Below, in pieces: positions 1 through 6,497 of a DNA stretch of 56,927 nt (position 1 is the first letter of the stretch; each line of letters opens with the position of its first letter). A model generated the notes under the pieces. It was not told the origin of the DNA. It did not search any database and saw nothing but the letters and a program-made list of their open reading frames with translations. Position numbers and translations under genes: made by a program. The DNA lies in IMG/VR virus record IMGVR_UViG_3300037247_001878, positions 1-56,927 of that record; one strand, 5' to 3'. This stretch comes from a virus.

Positions 1-176
1 TCCGAATGCGGGCCGGTCGAATGGGATCACTGGCAGGCCCTGAGCCTGGGCGGGAACAACGGCCCGGGCAACTGGCAGGCCCTGGGTCGGCCGTGCCACA
101 GAACCAAATCCGCGCGCGATCTCGGCATGAAGGCCAAGGCCGAGCGGATTGCCCGCAAGCTGGCCGGGGCCTGGCC
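1..176. repeat. Left copy of 176-bp direct terminal repeat
   Basis: The first 176 bases match the last 176 bases (56752-56927) except at four positions (two adjacent changes near base 32, one near 55, one near 91). The simplest reading is the overlap of a circular molecule. The mismatches imply that the two ends came from slightly different genomes in a mixed population, or from sequencing error. Confidence 0.95.
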
Positions 177-318
177 CAAGGCCAAGCGTCCCCTCAAGGG
201 CCGCGGCTTCGACAGGCGGTTCATCCAGCCATTGATCGGCCGCCCCTATCTCAAGGCCCAGTATATCGAGGGCTCGGGAGTCGAGCGGGAAAGCAAGCGA
301 AGAACCCATGCCCATTAG
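1..318 (+). CDS. HNH endonuclease, C-terminal part (continues from window end)
   Basis: This is the 3' part of the HNH gene that begins at 56653; joined across the circle the protein is 138 residues. This copy carries the Asp-His of the first HNH histidine (DHWQAL), the central Asn (GNWQAL) and the last histidine in a Cys-His pair (PCHRTK), then a basic tail. The other copy reads DHYQAL. HNH nucleases cut DNA with a single metal; in phages they often sit near packaging or act in homing. Here the gene heads the rightward early operon, and its stop overlaps the next start. A role other than DNA cleavage cannot be excluded. Confidence 0.8.
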   Translation, partial: SECGPVEWDHWQALSLGGNNGPGNWQALGRPCHRTKSARDLGMKAKAERIARKLAGAWPKAKRPLKGRGFDRRFIQPLIGRPYLKAQYIEGSGVERESKRRTHAH

Positions 319-604
319 CTCCCTCGCCACCCGTCCCCTGACCAACTCCCCGGCCGGCGGCGCCGTATCCACGCCACCGGCAACCCTGGCGGCGGACGTT
401 GCACCTGTGCCGCACCGCGCGTCCGCCGCCGCACTTCCTCCCGCCATCAGCGCCGAGATCATCCGACTGCACGACGCCGGCATGGGCGTGGACAAGATCG
501 GCGCCCGCTTCCGCATCCCTTACAACGCCATCAACCGCATCGTCGAGCGCGAGCGCGCCCGGCGCACCGCCAACGCCGCGGCGCGCGAGTACGAGGGCTG
601 GTGA
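308..604 (+). CDS. Small helix-turn-helix protein
   Basis: A 98-residue protein with a low-complexity Ala/Pro-rich N terminus (about residues 1-45). It is followed by a resolvase-type helix-turn-helix (about 47-80: EIIRLHDAGMGVDKIGARF, then IPYNAINRIV) and a basic tail. The start overlaps the end of the HNH gene and its stop forms a TGATG overlap with the next start, so it belongs to the same early operon. The likely role is a small DNA-binding regulator or recombination accessory protein. The specific family is not recognised. Confidence 0.6.
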   Translation: MPISSLATRPLTNSPAGGAVSTPPATLAADVAPVPHRASAAALPPAISAEIIRLHDAGMGVDKIGARFRIPYNAINRIVERERARRTANAAAREYEGW

Positions 605-1002
605 TGGCCGCCCCCGCCGTCGAGCTGCTCACCATGAACGACCTGGCCACCGCCTGGCAGGTGAAGTTGTCCACCGCCTACGGCTACGTCGCCGAGGTCG
701 TGCGCGACTTCCCGCAAGTGGAGTGGTATAAACCGGGCCGCCGTGGCCGCCGCTTCACCAGGGCCCAGGCTCGCGCCATCACGGAGCAAATATGGGGTTT
801 ACCGTCTACCCGCCCGGAAGCCGCAAGGGAAACCGGCGCTGGCTCGCCCGAGTCTACATCGGCGCCGAGGAGTGGGAGTTCGTCCTCGAAGAGGCAAACG
901 ACCGCCGCGCTGCGCGACACCTTGCAGGCAAATTCGAGGCCGCCAAGCGCCTCGGTCATCCAGTTCCCGCGAGCCTCCCGCCCAAGACCTTCGCCGAGAT
1001 AG
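604..1002 (+). CDS. Excisionase-like HTH protein
   Basis: The N-terminal 60 residues read as an AlpA/excisionase-type winged helix (MNDLATAWQVKLSTAYGYVA, then a basic wing around KPGRRGRRFTRAQA). Such proteins bend attachment-site DNA and steer integrase toward excision. The start is the ATG in the TGATG overlap with the preceding stop; an internal ATG at 634 is an alternative. The last 70 residues are Ser/Arg-rich and overlap the integrase gene by 211 bases in another frame, which is unusually long, so the C-terminal tail may be a by-product. The position directly before int supports the call. Confidence 0.55.
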   Translation: MAAPAVELLTMNDLATAWQVKLSTAYGYVAEVVRDFPQVEWYKPGRRGRRFTRAQARAITEQIWGLPSTRPEAARETGAGSPESTSAPRSGSSSSKRQTTAALRDTLQANSRPPSASVIQFPRASRPRPSPR

Positions 1003-1832
1003 CCGCGCGCTACCGCGCCGCGCGCCGCCCGGGCCGCGACCAGCGCCGCTACATCGCCCGCCTCGAGGATCTGCTCGGCCCCCGCCCCGTGGCGGGTCTC
1101 ACCGCCGCCGACATCCACGCCGCCGCCCACGCCCTCTACCCGACCGCCAAGGCCGCCACCAAGAACCGCCAGGCAGTCAACCCGGCCGCCGCCATCCTCC
1201 ACTTCGGCGCCGAGAACTGGCCGACGCTTTGCCCCTATCTGATCCTGCGCCGCCTCAAGGAGGCCGAGCCCGAACGACCGCGACCTTCGCCCGAGGCGAT
1301 CGCGGCGCTGTTGCGCGCCGCCGAGGGCGATATCGAGGACTGGCTGATCCTGGTCCTGCACCAGGGCTGGCGCGTCAGCGAGACACTGTCGCTCAGGGTC
1401 CGCCACCTGCGATTGGCCGATCGCCAGGCCGACGTCTGGATCCCCAAGTCCCGCGCCTGGAAGGCGATCGAGCTGCACGCCCGGACCCGCGCCATGCTGC
1501 GCCGGCGGGTCAAGAACCTCGATCCCGACGACTGTGTCTTCCCCTGGCGCCGGCGCCAGCGCCTCTACGACGACCTCAAGCCCGTCTGCCGGGCGGCCGG
1601 CGTCACTTTCACCCCGCACATGGCGCGCCGGCTCTTCGCCGGCGACCTGGACCAGGCCCTGGTCACGCCGCGCGGCATCAAGGACGCCGGGACCTGGCTG
1701 TCCGAGAAGTCGATCGCCGTCTACATCGCCTCCGATGCCCGCCACGCGCGCCGCGTGATCGGCCTGCTGCCGGCGCGCAAGGCAGCCAAGACCCGGGGGA
1801 ACACCCGGGGCAAGCACCGGAAATCAAGCTAA
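792..1832 (+). CDS. int: Tyrosine-type site-specific integrase
   Basis: A 346-residue tyrosine recombinase that joins phage attP to the host tRNA-gene attB. There is an N-terminal arm-binding region, then a core-binding region from about residue 65, then the catalytic domain from about 160. Visible catalytic residues are Arg194 in GWRVSETLS, the His276-x-x-Arg279 box (TPHMARRLF), Trp302 in the His/Trp position and the nucleophile Tyr311 (SIAVYIASD). It lies at the end of the rightward early operon and directly upstream of the tRNA-derived attP. Length and motif spacing are normal for the family. Confidence 0.93.
   Translation: MGFTVYPPGSRKGNRRWLARVYIGAEEWEFVLEEANDRRAARHLAGKFEAAKRLGHPVPASLPPKTFAEIAARYRAARRPGRDQRRYIARLEDLLGPRPVAGLTAADIHAAAHALYPTAKAATKNRQAVNPAAAILHFGAENWPTLCPYLILRRLKEAEPERPRPSPEAIAALLRAAEGDIEDWLILVLHQGWRVSETLSLRVRHLRLADRQADVWIPKSRAWKAIELHARTRAMLRRRVKNLDPDDCVFPWRRRQRLYDDLKPVCRAAGVTFTPHMARRLFAGDLDQALVTPRGIKDAGTWLSEKSIAVYIASDARHARRVIGLLPARKAAKTRGNTRGKHRKSS
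1791..1810. repeat. Left pair of putative integrase arm sites (ACCCGGGG x2)
   Basis: ACCCGGGG occurs at 1791-1798 and 1803-1810 inside the 3' end of int. A second pair lies at 1989-1996 and 1999-2006, on the other side of the tRNA core at nearly the same distance. Paired direct repeats on both sides of a core are what tyrosine-integrase arm-type sites look like. Binding is inferred. Confidence 0.5.
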
Positions 1833-1845
1833 ATCGAGCTAAATC
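1821..1845. repeat. Three 10-bp phased AAATC repeats
   Basis: AAATC recurs at 1821, 1831 and 1841, with AAATCAAGCT and AAATCGAGCT as two complete units. One helical turn of spacing places all copies on the same DNA face. Lying between int and the att core, they are candidate excisionase or bending-protein sites. Confidence 0.45.
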
Positions 1846-1879
1846 AGTACCCCGCACCGCCCCGTCCCAGGGCGGGGTC

Positions 1880-1907
1880 GGAGGTTCGATTCCTCCTCGC
1901 GGCACCA
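1880..1907 (+). other. attP core: 3' end of a tRNA gene
   Basis: The segment is a T arm and acceptor 3' strand: GGAGG (1880-1884), TTCGATT loop, CCTCC (1892-1896), seven acceptor bases (1897-1903), discriminator A and CCA (1905-1907). No 5' half of a tRNA precedes it, so it is not a functional tRNA. A tRNA 3' end directly after an integrase is the classic identity segment that restores the host tRNA after integration. A hairpin-forming GC stretch (1855-1876) precedes it. The tRNA isotype cannot be assigned from this part. Confidence 0.85.
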
Positions 1908-1988
1908 TTAAGCCCTTGAAAATCCACACGATCGCATGATCTACGCGGGCCGCTGATTTCCGGCTGGTTCCCGTTCGTTCCCGGTGTT

Positions 1989-2006
1989 ACCCGGGGAGAC
2001 CCGGGG
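1989..2006. repeat. Right pair of putative integrase arm sites (ACCCGGGG x2)
   Basis: ACCCGGGG occurs at 1989-1996 and 1999-2006, about 82 bases beyond the tRNA core. It mirrors the pair at 1791-1810 and completes a P-core-P' arrangement. Confidence 0.5.
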
Positions 2007-2033
2007 AGGATGTTCGCGGGCCGTTCCACGCAC

Positions 2034-2088
2034 AAAAAAACGCCCGCCCCACCATAGCCCCCGAGAGGGCGGCGACGGAGCGGGCAGG
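2034..2088 (-). terminator. Rho-independent terminator of the hydrolase gene
   Basis: Read on the minus strand, a G+C stem (GCCCGCTCC with GGGGCGGGC, long loop) is followed by a run of seven T (2040 to 2034). It lies about 60 bases after the stop of the minus-strand hydrolase gene and also shields attP from leftward transcription. Confidence 0.7.
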
Positions 2089-2148
2089 TCAGTGTGTACT
2101 AGGGTCAGATGACGGGTATCAGATATCGGGTATCGAGGCTGGTTGGTG

Positions 2149-3051
2149 TCACGACCGCGGCGGGTCGAGATCGCCGCCGGCAAGGATTTTCTTGTAGAGC
2201 GGCCAGTTGCCGGGGTTCTCGTAAGAATGCCAGTGATCGCCGATACCGTTCGGATTGTCGCCGGCGACGTGGTGCCAGCCCTGGGCGGCGGCCCAGGCGC
2301 GGAATGCCGGGCGGTCGAGCTCCAGATCGCACCAGTTGTCGGGCGCACCGTTGCCTTCCGGCGAGGACCGGCCACCCAGGCCGACGCGGCCGATGAAGCC
2401 GCCGCCGAAGCCGGGCGCCGCGCGGCCGAGCTTGCCGAGCACATCGTCGGCGGGCACCACGACGTTGTAGAACCGCAGGTGGCGGCCAGCGTTTGCGGCC
2501 GTGGCGAACGCGGTCTCGGCGTATTCCGCGCCGTTGAGCAGCAGGACGCGGCGGATCGGCAGCGCCGGGTCGGCGCGGATCGCGCGCAGCGCGACCCGGG
2601 TCCCGAGCGAGTGGGCGATCAGGTCGACCGGGCCGCCGAGGCGGGCCAGCGTGGTCGCCAGCACGTTGCCGGCGTCCCAGGCCAGATCCCAGGCGCGGCG
2701 ATAGGTGAGGGCCCGGCCGTGGCGCCAGGCCTCCCAAATCGACCGTGGCCAGGAGAGCCCGGCGGGCAGGGAGTACCAGCCGAACCCGAAGCCCGGGCGG
2801 CCCGGCGGCAGGATCGTGCCGCGCCACTTCGGGTAAAGCTCGACGTGGGGGTTGTCGCGGCCGGTGGACGCCGGGTCATGTTCGAAGCCATGCACCATGA
2901 CGATCGGGTTGGCCTCGCGGCCGTCAAGGATCGAACCGGCCTCGCCGTGGGGCAGACCGCTGGCGGCGATCACCGCGCCCGGCAGGCCGTCCGGCCGCAC
3001 CGCATGGACCGCGCCGCCGCGCAGGATCGAGACGCCGGGGGCTGGGGTCAT
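2149..3051 (-). CDS. Alpha/beta-hydrolase (lipase/esterase-like)
   Basis: A 300-residue hydrolase with a recognisable catalytic set: oxyanion segment VMVHGF (51-56), nucleophile Ser148 in AHSLGT (Gly replaced by Ala in the usual elbow), an acidic residue at Asp202/203, and His273 or His275 in GIGDHWHSY. The ATG at 3051 has an AAAGG box eight bases upstream and is preferred over a TTG at 3066. No signal peptide is seen, so it probably acts in the cytoplasm. It is a single gene with its own terminator, opposite in direction to its neighbours, as expected for lysogenic cargo. The substrate is unknown; lipid or other ester cleavage is inferred from the fold. Confidence 0.75.
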   Translation of the reverse strand: MTPAPGVSILRGGAVHAVRPDGLPGAVIAASGLPHGEAGSILDGREANPIVMVHGFEHDPASTGRDNPHVELYPKWRGTILPPGRPGFGFGWYSLPAGLSWPRSIWEAWRHGRALTYRRAWDLAWDAGNVLATTLARLGGPVDLIAHSLGTRVALRAIRADPALPIRRVLLLNGAEYAETAFATAANAGRHLRFYNVVVPADDVLGKLGRAAPGFGGGFIGRVGLGGRSSPEGNGAPDNWCDLELDRPAFRAWAAAQGWHHVAGDNPNGIGDHWHSYENPGNWPLYKKILAGGDLDPPRS

Positions 3052-3070
3052 GGTGGAACCTTTCAAAGAA

Positions 3071-3123
3071 AATAGCCTAACCGGCTATTTTTTTGCTTGA
3101 CTGAAATAGCCCGATAGGCTATA
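3071..3123. promoter_or_regulatory. Twin 19-bp palindromic operators
   Basis: Two related palindromes, AATAGCC-N5-GGCTATT at 3071-3089 and AATAGCC-N5-GGCTATA at 3105-3123, are spaced 34 bases start to start. The second lies exactly inside the spacer of the rightward promoter. The first could also form a hairpin followed by T residues, but no gene enters it from the left, so a repressor operator pair is the better reading. A candidate binder is the HTH protein encoded third in the operon. Confidence 0.7.
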
Positions 3124-3125
3124 TA
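3097..3125 (+). promoter_or_regulatory. Strong sigma70-type promoter of the PP-loop operon
   Basis: TTGACT (3097-3102), a 17-base spacer and TATATA (3120-3125) make a near-consensus promoter. It is followed about 27 bases later by the GGAGGA ribosome site and ATG of the first gene. An operator palindrome fills the spacer, so repression by occlusion is expected. Confidence 0.8.
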
Positions 3126-3152
3126 TTAGTTATCAGAACGGAGGACAGACCG

Positions 3153-3932
3153 ATGACCCACATGCCCATGATCGCCGAGTTGATCCACCGCGGCGCGCTG
3201 TTCGTGGTCAACCACAGCGGCGGGAAGGACAGCCAGGCGATGACCGCTTATGTCCGGCAGATCGTGCCGGAGGACCAAATCCTGGTGATCCACGCACACC
3301 TGCCAGAGGTGGAGTGGGATGGCGTTATCGATCACATCGAGGCGACGATCGACGGCTTGCCCCTACGCGTCGTCCAGGCCGGCAAGACGTTTTTCCAGAT
3401 GGTCGAGCGCCGTGGCATGTGGCCGAGCCCGAGCAACCGCCAGTGCACCTCGGACTTGAAGCGCGATCCGATTGAGAAAGAGATAAGGCGAATCTTGAAG
3501 GAACGCGGTCAGTCCCTGGTCGTCAATTGCATGGGGCTCCGCGCGGAGGAGAGCGCCAGCCGCGCGCGCAAGGCCACGTTTAAACTTTCCAATCGCAACA
3601 GCAAGGCTGGGCGCGAATGGTACGACTGGCTGCCGATCCATTCCTGGATGACCGAGCAAGTCTTCAACACCATCCGTTTCGCGGGCCAGACGCCACATTG
3701 GGCCTACGCGGCGGGCATGACGCGGCTGTCTTGTGTGTTCTGCATTATGAGCAGCCGGGACGATCTCTGCACCGCCGCGCGCCTGCAACCAGATCTCTAC
3801 CGGCGCTATGTCGAGACCGAGCGCCGCTTGGACCACACGATGAACATGGCCCGGCGCCCGCTGGAAGAGGTCACTGGCATCACGGCCGAGATCGATTTGA
3901 CGGTCCCGGATTTCCTGCGCAGGGCAGTCTAA
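3153..3932 (+). CDS. PP-loop PAPS-reductase-family protein (DndC-like)
   Basis: A 259-residue protein with the pyrophosphatase P-loop SGGKDS (22-27), a conserved Cys in NRQCTSDLKRDP, the MGLRAEES box and a C-terminal CVFC pair able to hold a metal or Fe-S cluster. This family adenylates or reduces sulfur substrates; the DndC branch takes part in DNA phosphorothioation, and many phages carry orphan members of unknown role. The start has GGAGGA upstream, and the same leader (GAGGACAGACCG before ATG) recurs at the next gene. A UUCG hairpin follows the stop. A DNA- or nucleotide-modifying function is inferred, not shown; no cysteine desulfurase partner is present. Confidence 0.8.
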   Translation: MTHMPMIAELIHRGALFVVNHSGGKDSQAMTAYVRQIVPEDQILVIHAHLPEVEWDGVIDHIEATIDGLPLRVVQAGKTFFQMVERRGMWPSPSNRQCTSDLKRDPIEKEIRRILKERGQSLVVNCMGLRAEESASRARKATFKLSNRNSKAGREWYDWLPIHSWMTEQVFNTIRFAGQTPHWAYAAGMTRLSCVFCIMSSRDDLCTAARLQPDLYRRYVETERRLDHTMNMARRPLEEVTGITAEIDLTVPDFLRRAV

Positions 3933-3942
3933 TTCACAAGTC

Positions 3943-3965
3943 GGGAGGCGGCTTCGGCCGCTCCC
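3943..3965 (+). other. Intercistronic UUCG hairpin
   Basis: GGGAG-G-CGGC, loop TTCG, GCCG-CTCCC forms a nine-pair stem with one bulged G and the very stable UUCG tetraloop. No T run follows, so it is more likely an mRNA-stabilising or processing element between two operon genes than a terminator. Confidence 0.5.
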
Positions 3966-3985
3966 GTCACTCAGAGGACAGACCG

Positions 3986-4609
3986 ATGCAGACCGATTAC
4001 GACGACCTCCCCATGTCAGATACACTCCCCCGATACGAAGAGCGGCGGAAAGAGGGCCAGCGCCGTATCCGCCTTGAGAGGATCGACACCAAGGCCGAGC
4101 AACAGAAGTCCTATGAGAAACGCGATCGCAGCATCCCTGGCGACGTTGTTTGGGCACGCTCTGCTTACGAGATGTACGTTGACAGCGCCATGATCGGCTA
4201 TCTGCTTTGTGAGGGTGCCTACCGCTCGACAAGGTGGACCGTCTATTCTCTGCGGGCCGTTAAGAAGGGCTTTAACTTCCGCACGGCCCAGCGGCTTTGG
4301 GACAAGGCCTGTAACGATCCAGCTAAGCTCGGCAACTGGCTGGCCGACCACTATAAGGACGGCTCCAACTATCCGACACGCGAGACGATTGAAGCCGAAG
4401 CAAAGGCCGAGGCCGAGCGCCAAGAACAACTGCAACAGGAAATGAAAAGTGAACGTGCCGAGCGCGACAAGCGCCGCCATGAACGGCGCGCCGCCGCACA
4501 AACCGCATTGGACGGATTGCGCGAGATCGAAAAACTCAATCTCAGCAACTATCAGAAAGCCGCTCTTAGCTTCGCGATAGAAGAAGTCGGGCGGATAGCG
4601 GAAGATTGA
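3986..4609 (+). CDS. Charged coiled-coil protein of the PP-loop operon
   Basis: A 207-residue protein of unknown family. The N terminus is acidic. A central globular part contains aromatic residues (YEMYVDSAMIGYLLCEGAY and nearby). Residues about 135-175 are a strongly charged Glu/Arg/Gln coiled coil. The ATG at 3986 is chosen because GAGGACAGACCG directly precedes it, the same leader as the upstream gene. The shared leader and 53-base spacing place it in one operon with the PP-loop protein, so a partner or substrate-presenting role is possible. No catalytic motif is seen. Confidence 0.7.
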   Translation: MQTDYDDLPMSDTLPRYEERRKEGQRRIRLERIDTKAEQQKSYEKRDRSIPGDVVWARSAYEMYVDSAMIGYLLCEGAYRSTRWTVYSLRAVKKGFNFRTAQRLWDKACNDPAKLGNWLADHYKDGSNYPTRETIEAEAKAEAERQEQLQQEMKSERAERDKRRHERRAAAQTALDGLREIEKLNLSNYQKAALSFAIEEVGRIAED

Positions 4610-4638
4610 GCCATGCCCCGTCTCTTGGACCTCCGCCG

Positions 4639-4911
4639 ATGACAGCCGCCCCCGAATCGGTATATCCCGCGAGCGTGGACCACACCGAATTCCGCACCAC
4701 GCTCGCGCGCCTGGGCCTGCGCCAGGTGGATTTCGCGCGCCTGGTGGCCCACCTGTCGGGCGAGAAGCCGAACTCGGTGACGGTCAACCGCTGGGCCGTA
4801 GGCACGTGTTCGGTGCCGCCCACGGTGGCCGCGATCCTGCGCCTGTGGGAAATGCTGCCAACGGCTCGGCGGAAACAGATTCTCAAAACCGCAAGCGAGG
4901 CGACCCGCTAG
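4639..4911 (+). CDS. Cro/XRE-like HTH protein
   Basis: A 90-residue protein whose residues about 18-62 read as a helix-turn-helix (LGLRQVDFARLVAHL, then SVTVNRWAVG and PPTVAAILRLWEML). The ATG at 4639 is used although its ribosome site is weak; a TTG at 4606, coupled to the previous stop, is possible. As last gene of the plus-strand operon it is a plausible autoregulator acting on the twin palindromes at 3071-3123, which is inference. Its stop touches the stop of the convergent minus-strand lipoprotein gene with no gap. Confidence 0.65.
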   Translation: MTAAPESVYPASVDHTEFRTTLARLGLRQVDFARLVAHLSGEKPNSVTVNRWAVGTCSVPPTVAAILRLWEMLPTARRKQILKTASEATR

Positions 4912-5232
4912 TCAGTCGGGCGCCGCCGGCGGTTGCATCTGGAACAAGGCGCGGATCACGTCCAGGGTGTGGGCGTCCAGCGTCGGGGCCTGTCGACCCG
5001 GGTCGGGGCCGTCGCAGAGCAGGTCGAGCGCCGCCAGTTTCGCGGGTTGGTCTTTGAACATGCGGTTGGTGGCACCGCGGCCGGCGGCACATTGACCGAC
5101 AAGCAAGACCCCGGCCTCCAGGTCCTTGGCCGCTTTCGCATTCTCGACGCTCTGGCCGACCCAAGCCCCCACGCCCGCGCAACCGGCGAGCAGAAGCAAC
5201 GCCGCCGTGGCGGCGAGGAAGGTTTTTTTCAT
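4912..5232 (-). CDS. Small lipoprotein, probable lysis accessory (outer spanin-like)
   Basis: 106 residues. A lysine-start signal peptide with hydrophobic core ends in a lipobox LAGC (about 16-19), so the mature protein should be lipid-anchored. After a Gly/Val-rich segment come two Cys that could pair. The start overlaps the preceding stop as ATGA, so it is coupled to the 44-residue membrane protein. Removing the transposon places this pair about 90 bases after the endolysin gene, in line with lysis-module genes. A spanin role is inference; it is not proline-rich as classic Rz1 proteins are. Confidence 0.65.
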   Translation of the reverse strand: MKKTFLAATAALLLLAGCAGVGAWVGQSVENAKAAKDLEAGVLLVGQCAAGRGATNRMFKDQPAKLAALDLLCDGPDPGRQAPTLDAHTLDVIRALFQMQPPAAPD

Positions 5233-5363
5233 TCCATGCCTCCTTCGGTGACGAACTCGGCGAGCGTGCCGAAGAGCTCTTTCGCCTCTTCCGGACCGAA
5301 CACGACGGCGGCGACGAGCAGAAACACGCCGGCGACAACGCCGGCGATCAGCTGGGTTTTCAT
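5229..5363 (-). CDS. 44-residue single-span membrane protein
   Basis: A short protein beginning MKTQLIAGVVAGVF with one hydrophobic span (about 5-23), then a small acidic/amphipathic tail. The stop overlaps the lipoprotein start (ATGA), and AGGA lies about ten bases before the ATG. It could be a holin-like, inner-spanin-like or anchor protein. Its natural upstream neighbour is the endolysin operon, now 3.9 kb away because the transposon inserted 23 bases upstream of its start codon. Confidence 0.6.
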   Translation of the reverse strand: MKTQLIAGVVAGVFLLVAAVVFGPEEAKELFGTLAEFVTEGGME

Positions 5364-5385
5364 GTGCTTCGATTCCTACGGATTG

Positions 5386-5393
5386 AAAAAGTC
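5386..5393. repeat. Left 8-bp target-site duplication (AAAAAGTC)
   Basis: AAAAAGTC directly abuts the left inverted repeat and is repeated directly after the right one (9258-9265). Eight bases is the duplication length typical of the IS1595 family. Confidence 0.92.
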
Positions 5394-5417
5394 CGGTATT
5401 AGGTAGCAACCACACCT
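5394..5417 (+). repeat. Left terminal inverted repeat
   Basis: Starts CGGTATTAGGTAGCAA and ends CACCT. It matches the reverse complement of 9234-9257 with two mismatches at internal positions 17 and 19. Confidence 0.9.
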
Positions 5418-5461
5418 AAAATCCCCTCAAAATTTTCCGCGCGTTCCCATACACTTAGCCC

Positions 5462-5896
5462 ATGACGGACTACGTTGTGACAGGCCTGGTCAAGCGCCGC
5501 GCCGAACTGACCGGCGAGATAGAGCGCACGCATGAAAGCCTGCGAAAGATGCTGGCCGATCTGGAAGCGCTGGACGCGACCCTGTTGATGTTCGCGCCGG
5601 ACTTTCAGGTTGAGACCATCCGGCCCAAGGCCTTCCGTCCGCCAAAGGACTGGTCCCGGCGCGGCGAAATGACCCGTATCATCCTGTCCATACTCAGGCA
5701 GGCCGCAGAGCCGCTCACCACGCGGGATATCGCGCTACAGCTTCTTGTCGAGCGGGCCTTGGACAAGAGCGATCAGAAGCTACTGCGGCTTATGACCAAG
5801 CGCGTTGGCGTGGCGCTCAGGCTTCAACGTGAAAAGGGCGCGGCGCGGTGCGAACAGGGGCCGGGGCAGTATATGCTTTGGGAAATAACGCGTTAG
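5462..5896 (+). CDS. Transposon passenger protein, coiled coil plus winged-helix-like domain
   Basis: 144 residues. The N terminus (about 8-45) is a coiled coil (RRAELTGEIERTHESLRKML). A linker with RPKAFRPPKDWSRRGEMTR leads to a winged-helix-like C-terminal half (LSILRQAAEPLTTRDIALQL, then a basic MTKRVGVALRLQ and QGPGQYMLWE). I recall very similar small proteins beside transposases in alphaproteobacteria, but their role is unknown. It is the first gene after the left inverted repeat, has no close upstream gene, and may regulate the passengers or assist transposition. Confidence 0.75.
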   Translation: MTDYVVTGLVKRRAELTGEIERTHESLRKMLADLEALDATLLMFAPDFQVETIRPKAFRPPKDWSRRGEMTRIILSILRQAAEPLTTRDIALQLLVERALDKSDQKLLRLMTKRVGVALRLQREKGAARCEQGPGQYMLWEITR

Positions 5897-5952
5897 CGCA
5901 CAAACCAAGAACACGCTCGACTCTTCCCTGATTTTGTGGTCTGAACCGAGAA

Positions 5953-5979
5953 ACCCCCGACATGTGGCGTGCCGGGGGT
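5953..5979 (+). other. Stable hairpin between passenger genes
   Basis: ACCCCCGACA and TGCCGGGGGT form a stem (one non-pairing position) around a seven-base loop. Weak T content follows, so it may be an inefficient terminator or an mRNA end-protecting structure after the 5462-5896 gene. Confidence 0.4.
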
Positions 5980-6011
5980 CCTAGTCAAACTGCCAGCAGA
6001 AGGAGATTCAA

Positions 6012-6362
6012 ATGGCAGATTATATTGATTGGCCCTCTGGCGGGGCCACTTACCGTTACTGGTTTCTAGCGAATCCGTCAAGTGCTTCGGGCATCAAGGC
6101 GGTGGCAGGAAACTACATGTTTGTTCGGTTGGCCAACGATGGCTGGGTCCCAGTTTACATCGGGATCGCTGATGATCTACAAGACCGCATCCCCAGTCAC
6201 GAACGCTGGAAAGAGGCGGTTGCGTTGGGGGCCACAGAAGTTATGGCCCACACTCAAGCAAACCGGGCCAAGCGCGAAACGGAAGAAAAGGCTCTTATCA
6301 AGCATTGGAACCCGCCGCTAAACATCCAGCATCGCAGACGAGCAAGATTGCTCGCCGGTTAG
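6012..6362 (+). CDS. GIY-YIG nuclease-fold protein
   Basis: 116 residues. The two family strands read GNYMFVRL (33-40, with GNY in place of GIY) and VPVYIGIADD (47-56). Arg59 sits where the catalytic Arg belongs (DRIPSH), a Glu at 89-92 fits the metal-binding Glu, and NPPLN (100-104) matches the terminal Asn box. The ATG is preceded by a strong AAGGAGATT site. These proteins nick or cut DNA; the small stand-alone ones are mostly uncharacterised. In this transposon it could aid target or end processing, or act as a selfish nuclease. Activity is plausible but unproven because the first motif is altered. Confidence 0.75.
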   Translation: MADYIDWPSGGATYRYWFLANPSSASGIKAVAGNYMFVRLANDGWVPVYIGIADDLQDRIPSHERWKEAVALGATEVMAHTQANRAKRETEEKALIKHWNPPLNIQHRRRARLLAG

Positions 6363-6391
6363 GGTTTCGATCATCAAACTCTGACTCGGGC

Positions 6392-6417
6392 GTGGCGGGC
6401 TGCCTTTGGCCCGCCAC
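6392..6417 (+). terminator. Terminator-like hairpin after GIY-YIG gene
   Basis: GTGGCGGGC and GCCCGCCAC form a perfect nine-base stem with an eight-base loop, 30 bases after the stop codon. The downstream stretch has only a short T run (GTTTCG), so it may be a weak or Rho-assisted terminator. Confidence 0.5.
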
Positions 6418-6497
6418 AACCCGTTTCGCCGGTGGATTGTTAACAACCAACTTAAGCCTTTCAAGGCGCTGTTCCATGCTGAGAATTCCATCACAAC

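Noticed and set aside
684-1817. Long minus-strand reading frame opposite int
   Set aside because: Mirror frame of a clear tyrosine recombinase in G+C-rich DNA; composition is Gly/Arg/Ala-rich with no domain.
1855-1876. Anticodon arm of an intact tRNA before the T arm
   Set aside because: The stem CCGCCC/GGGCGG has a seven-base loop but lacks U at position 33, and no 5' half exists; it is not a functional tRNA.
1844-2035. Minus-strand frame across the tRNA fragment (contains RNRTSDP)
   Set aside because: This peptide is a familiar artefact of translating tRNA 3' ends; the DNA is attP.
3071-3089. Rho-independent terminator at the first palindrome
   Set aside because: A hairpin with T residues is possible, but no plus-strand gene enters from the left and the same palindrome recurs inside the promoter, so an operator is more likely.
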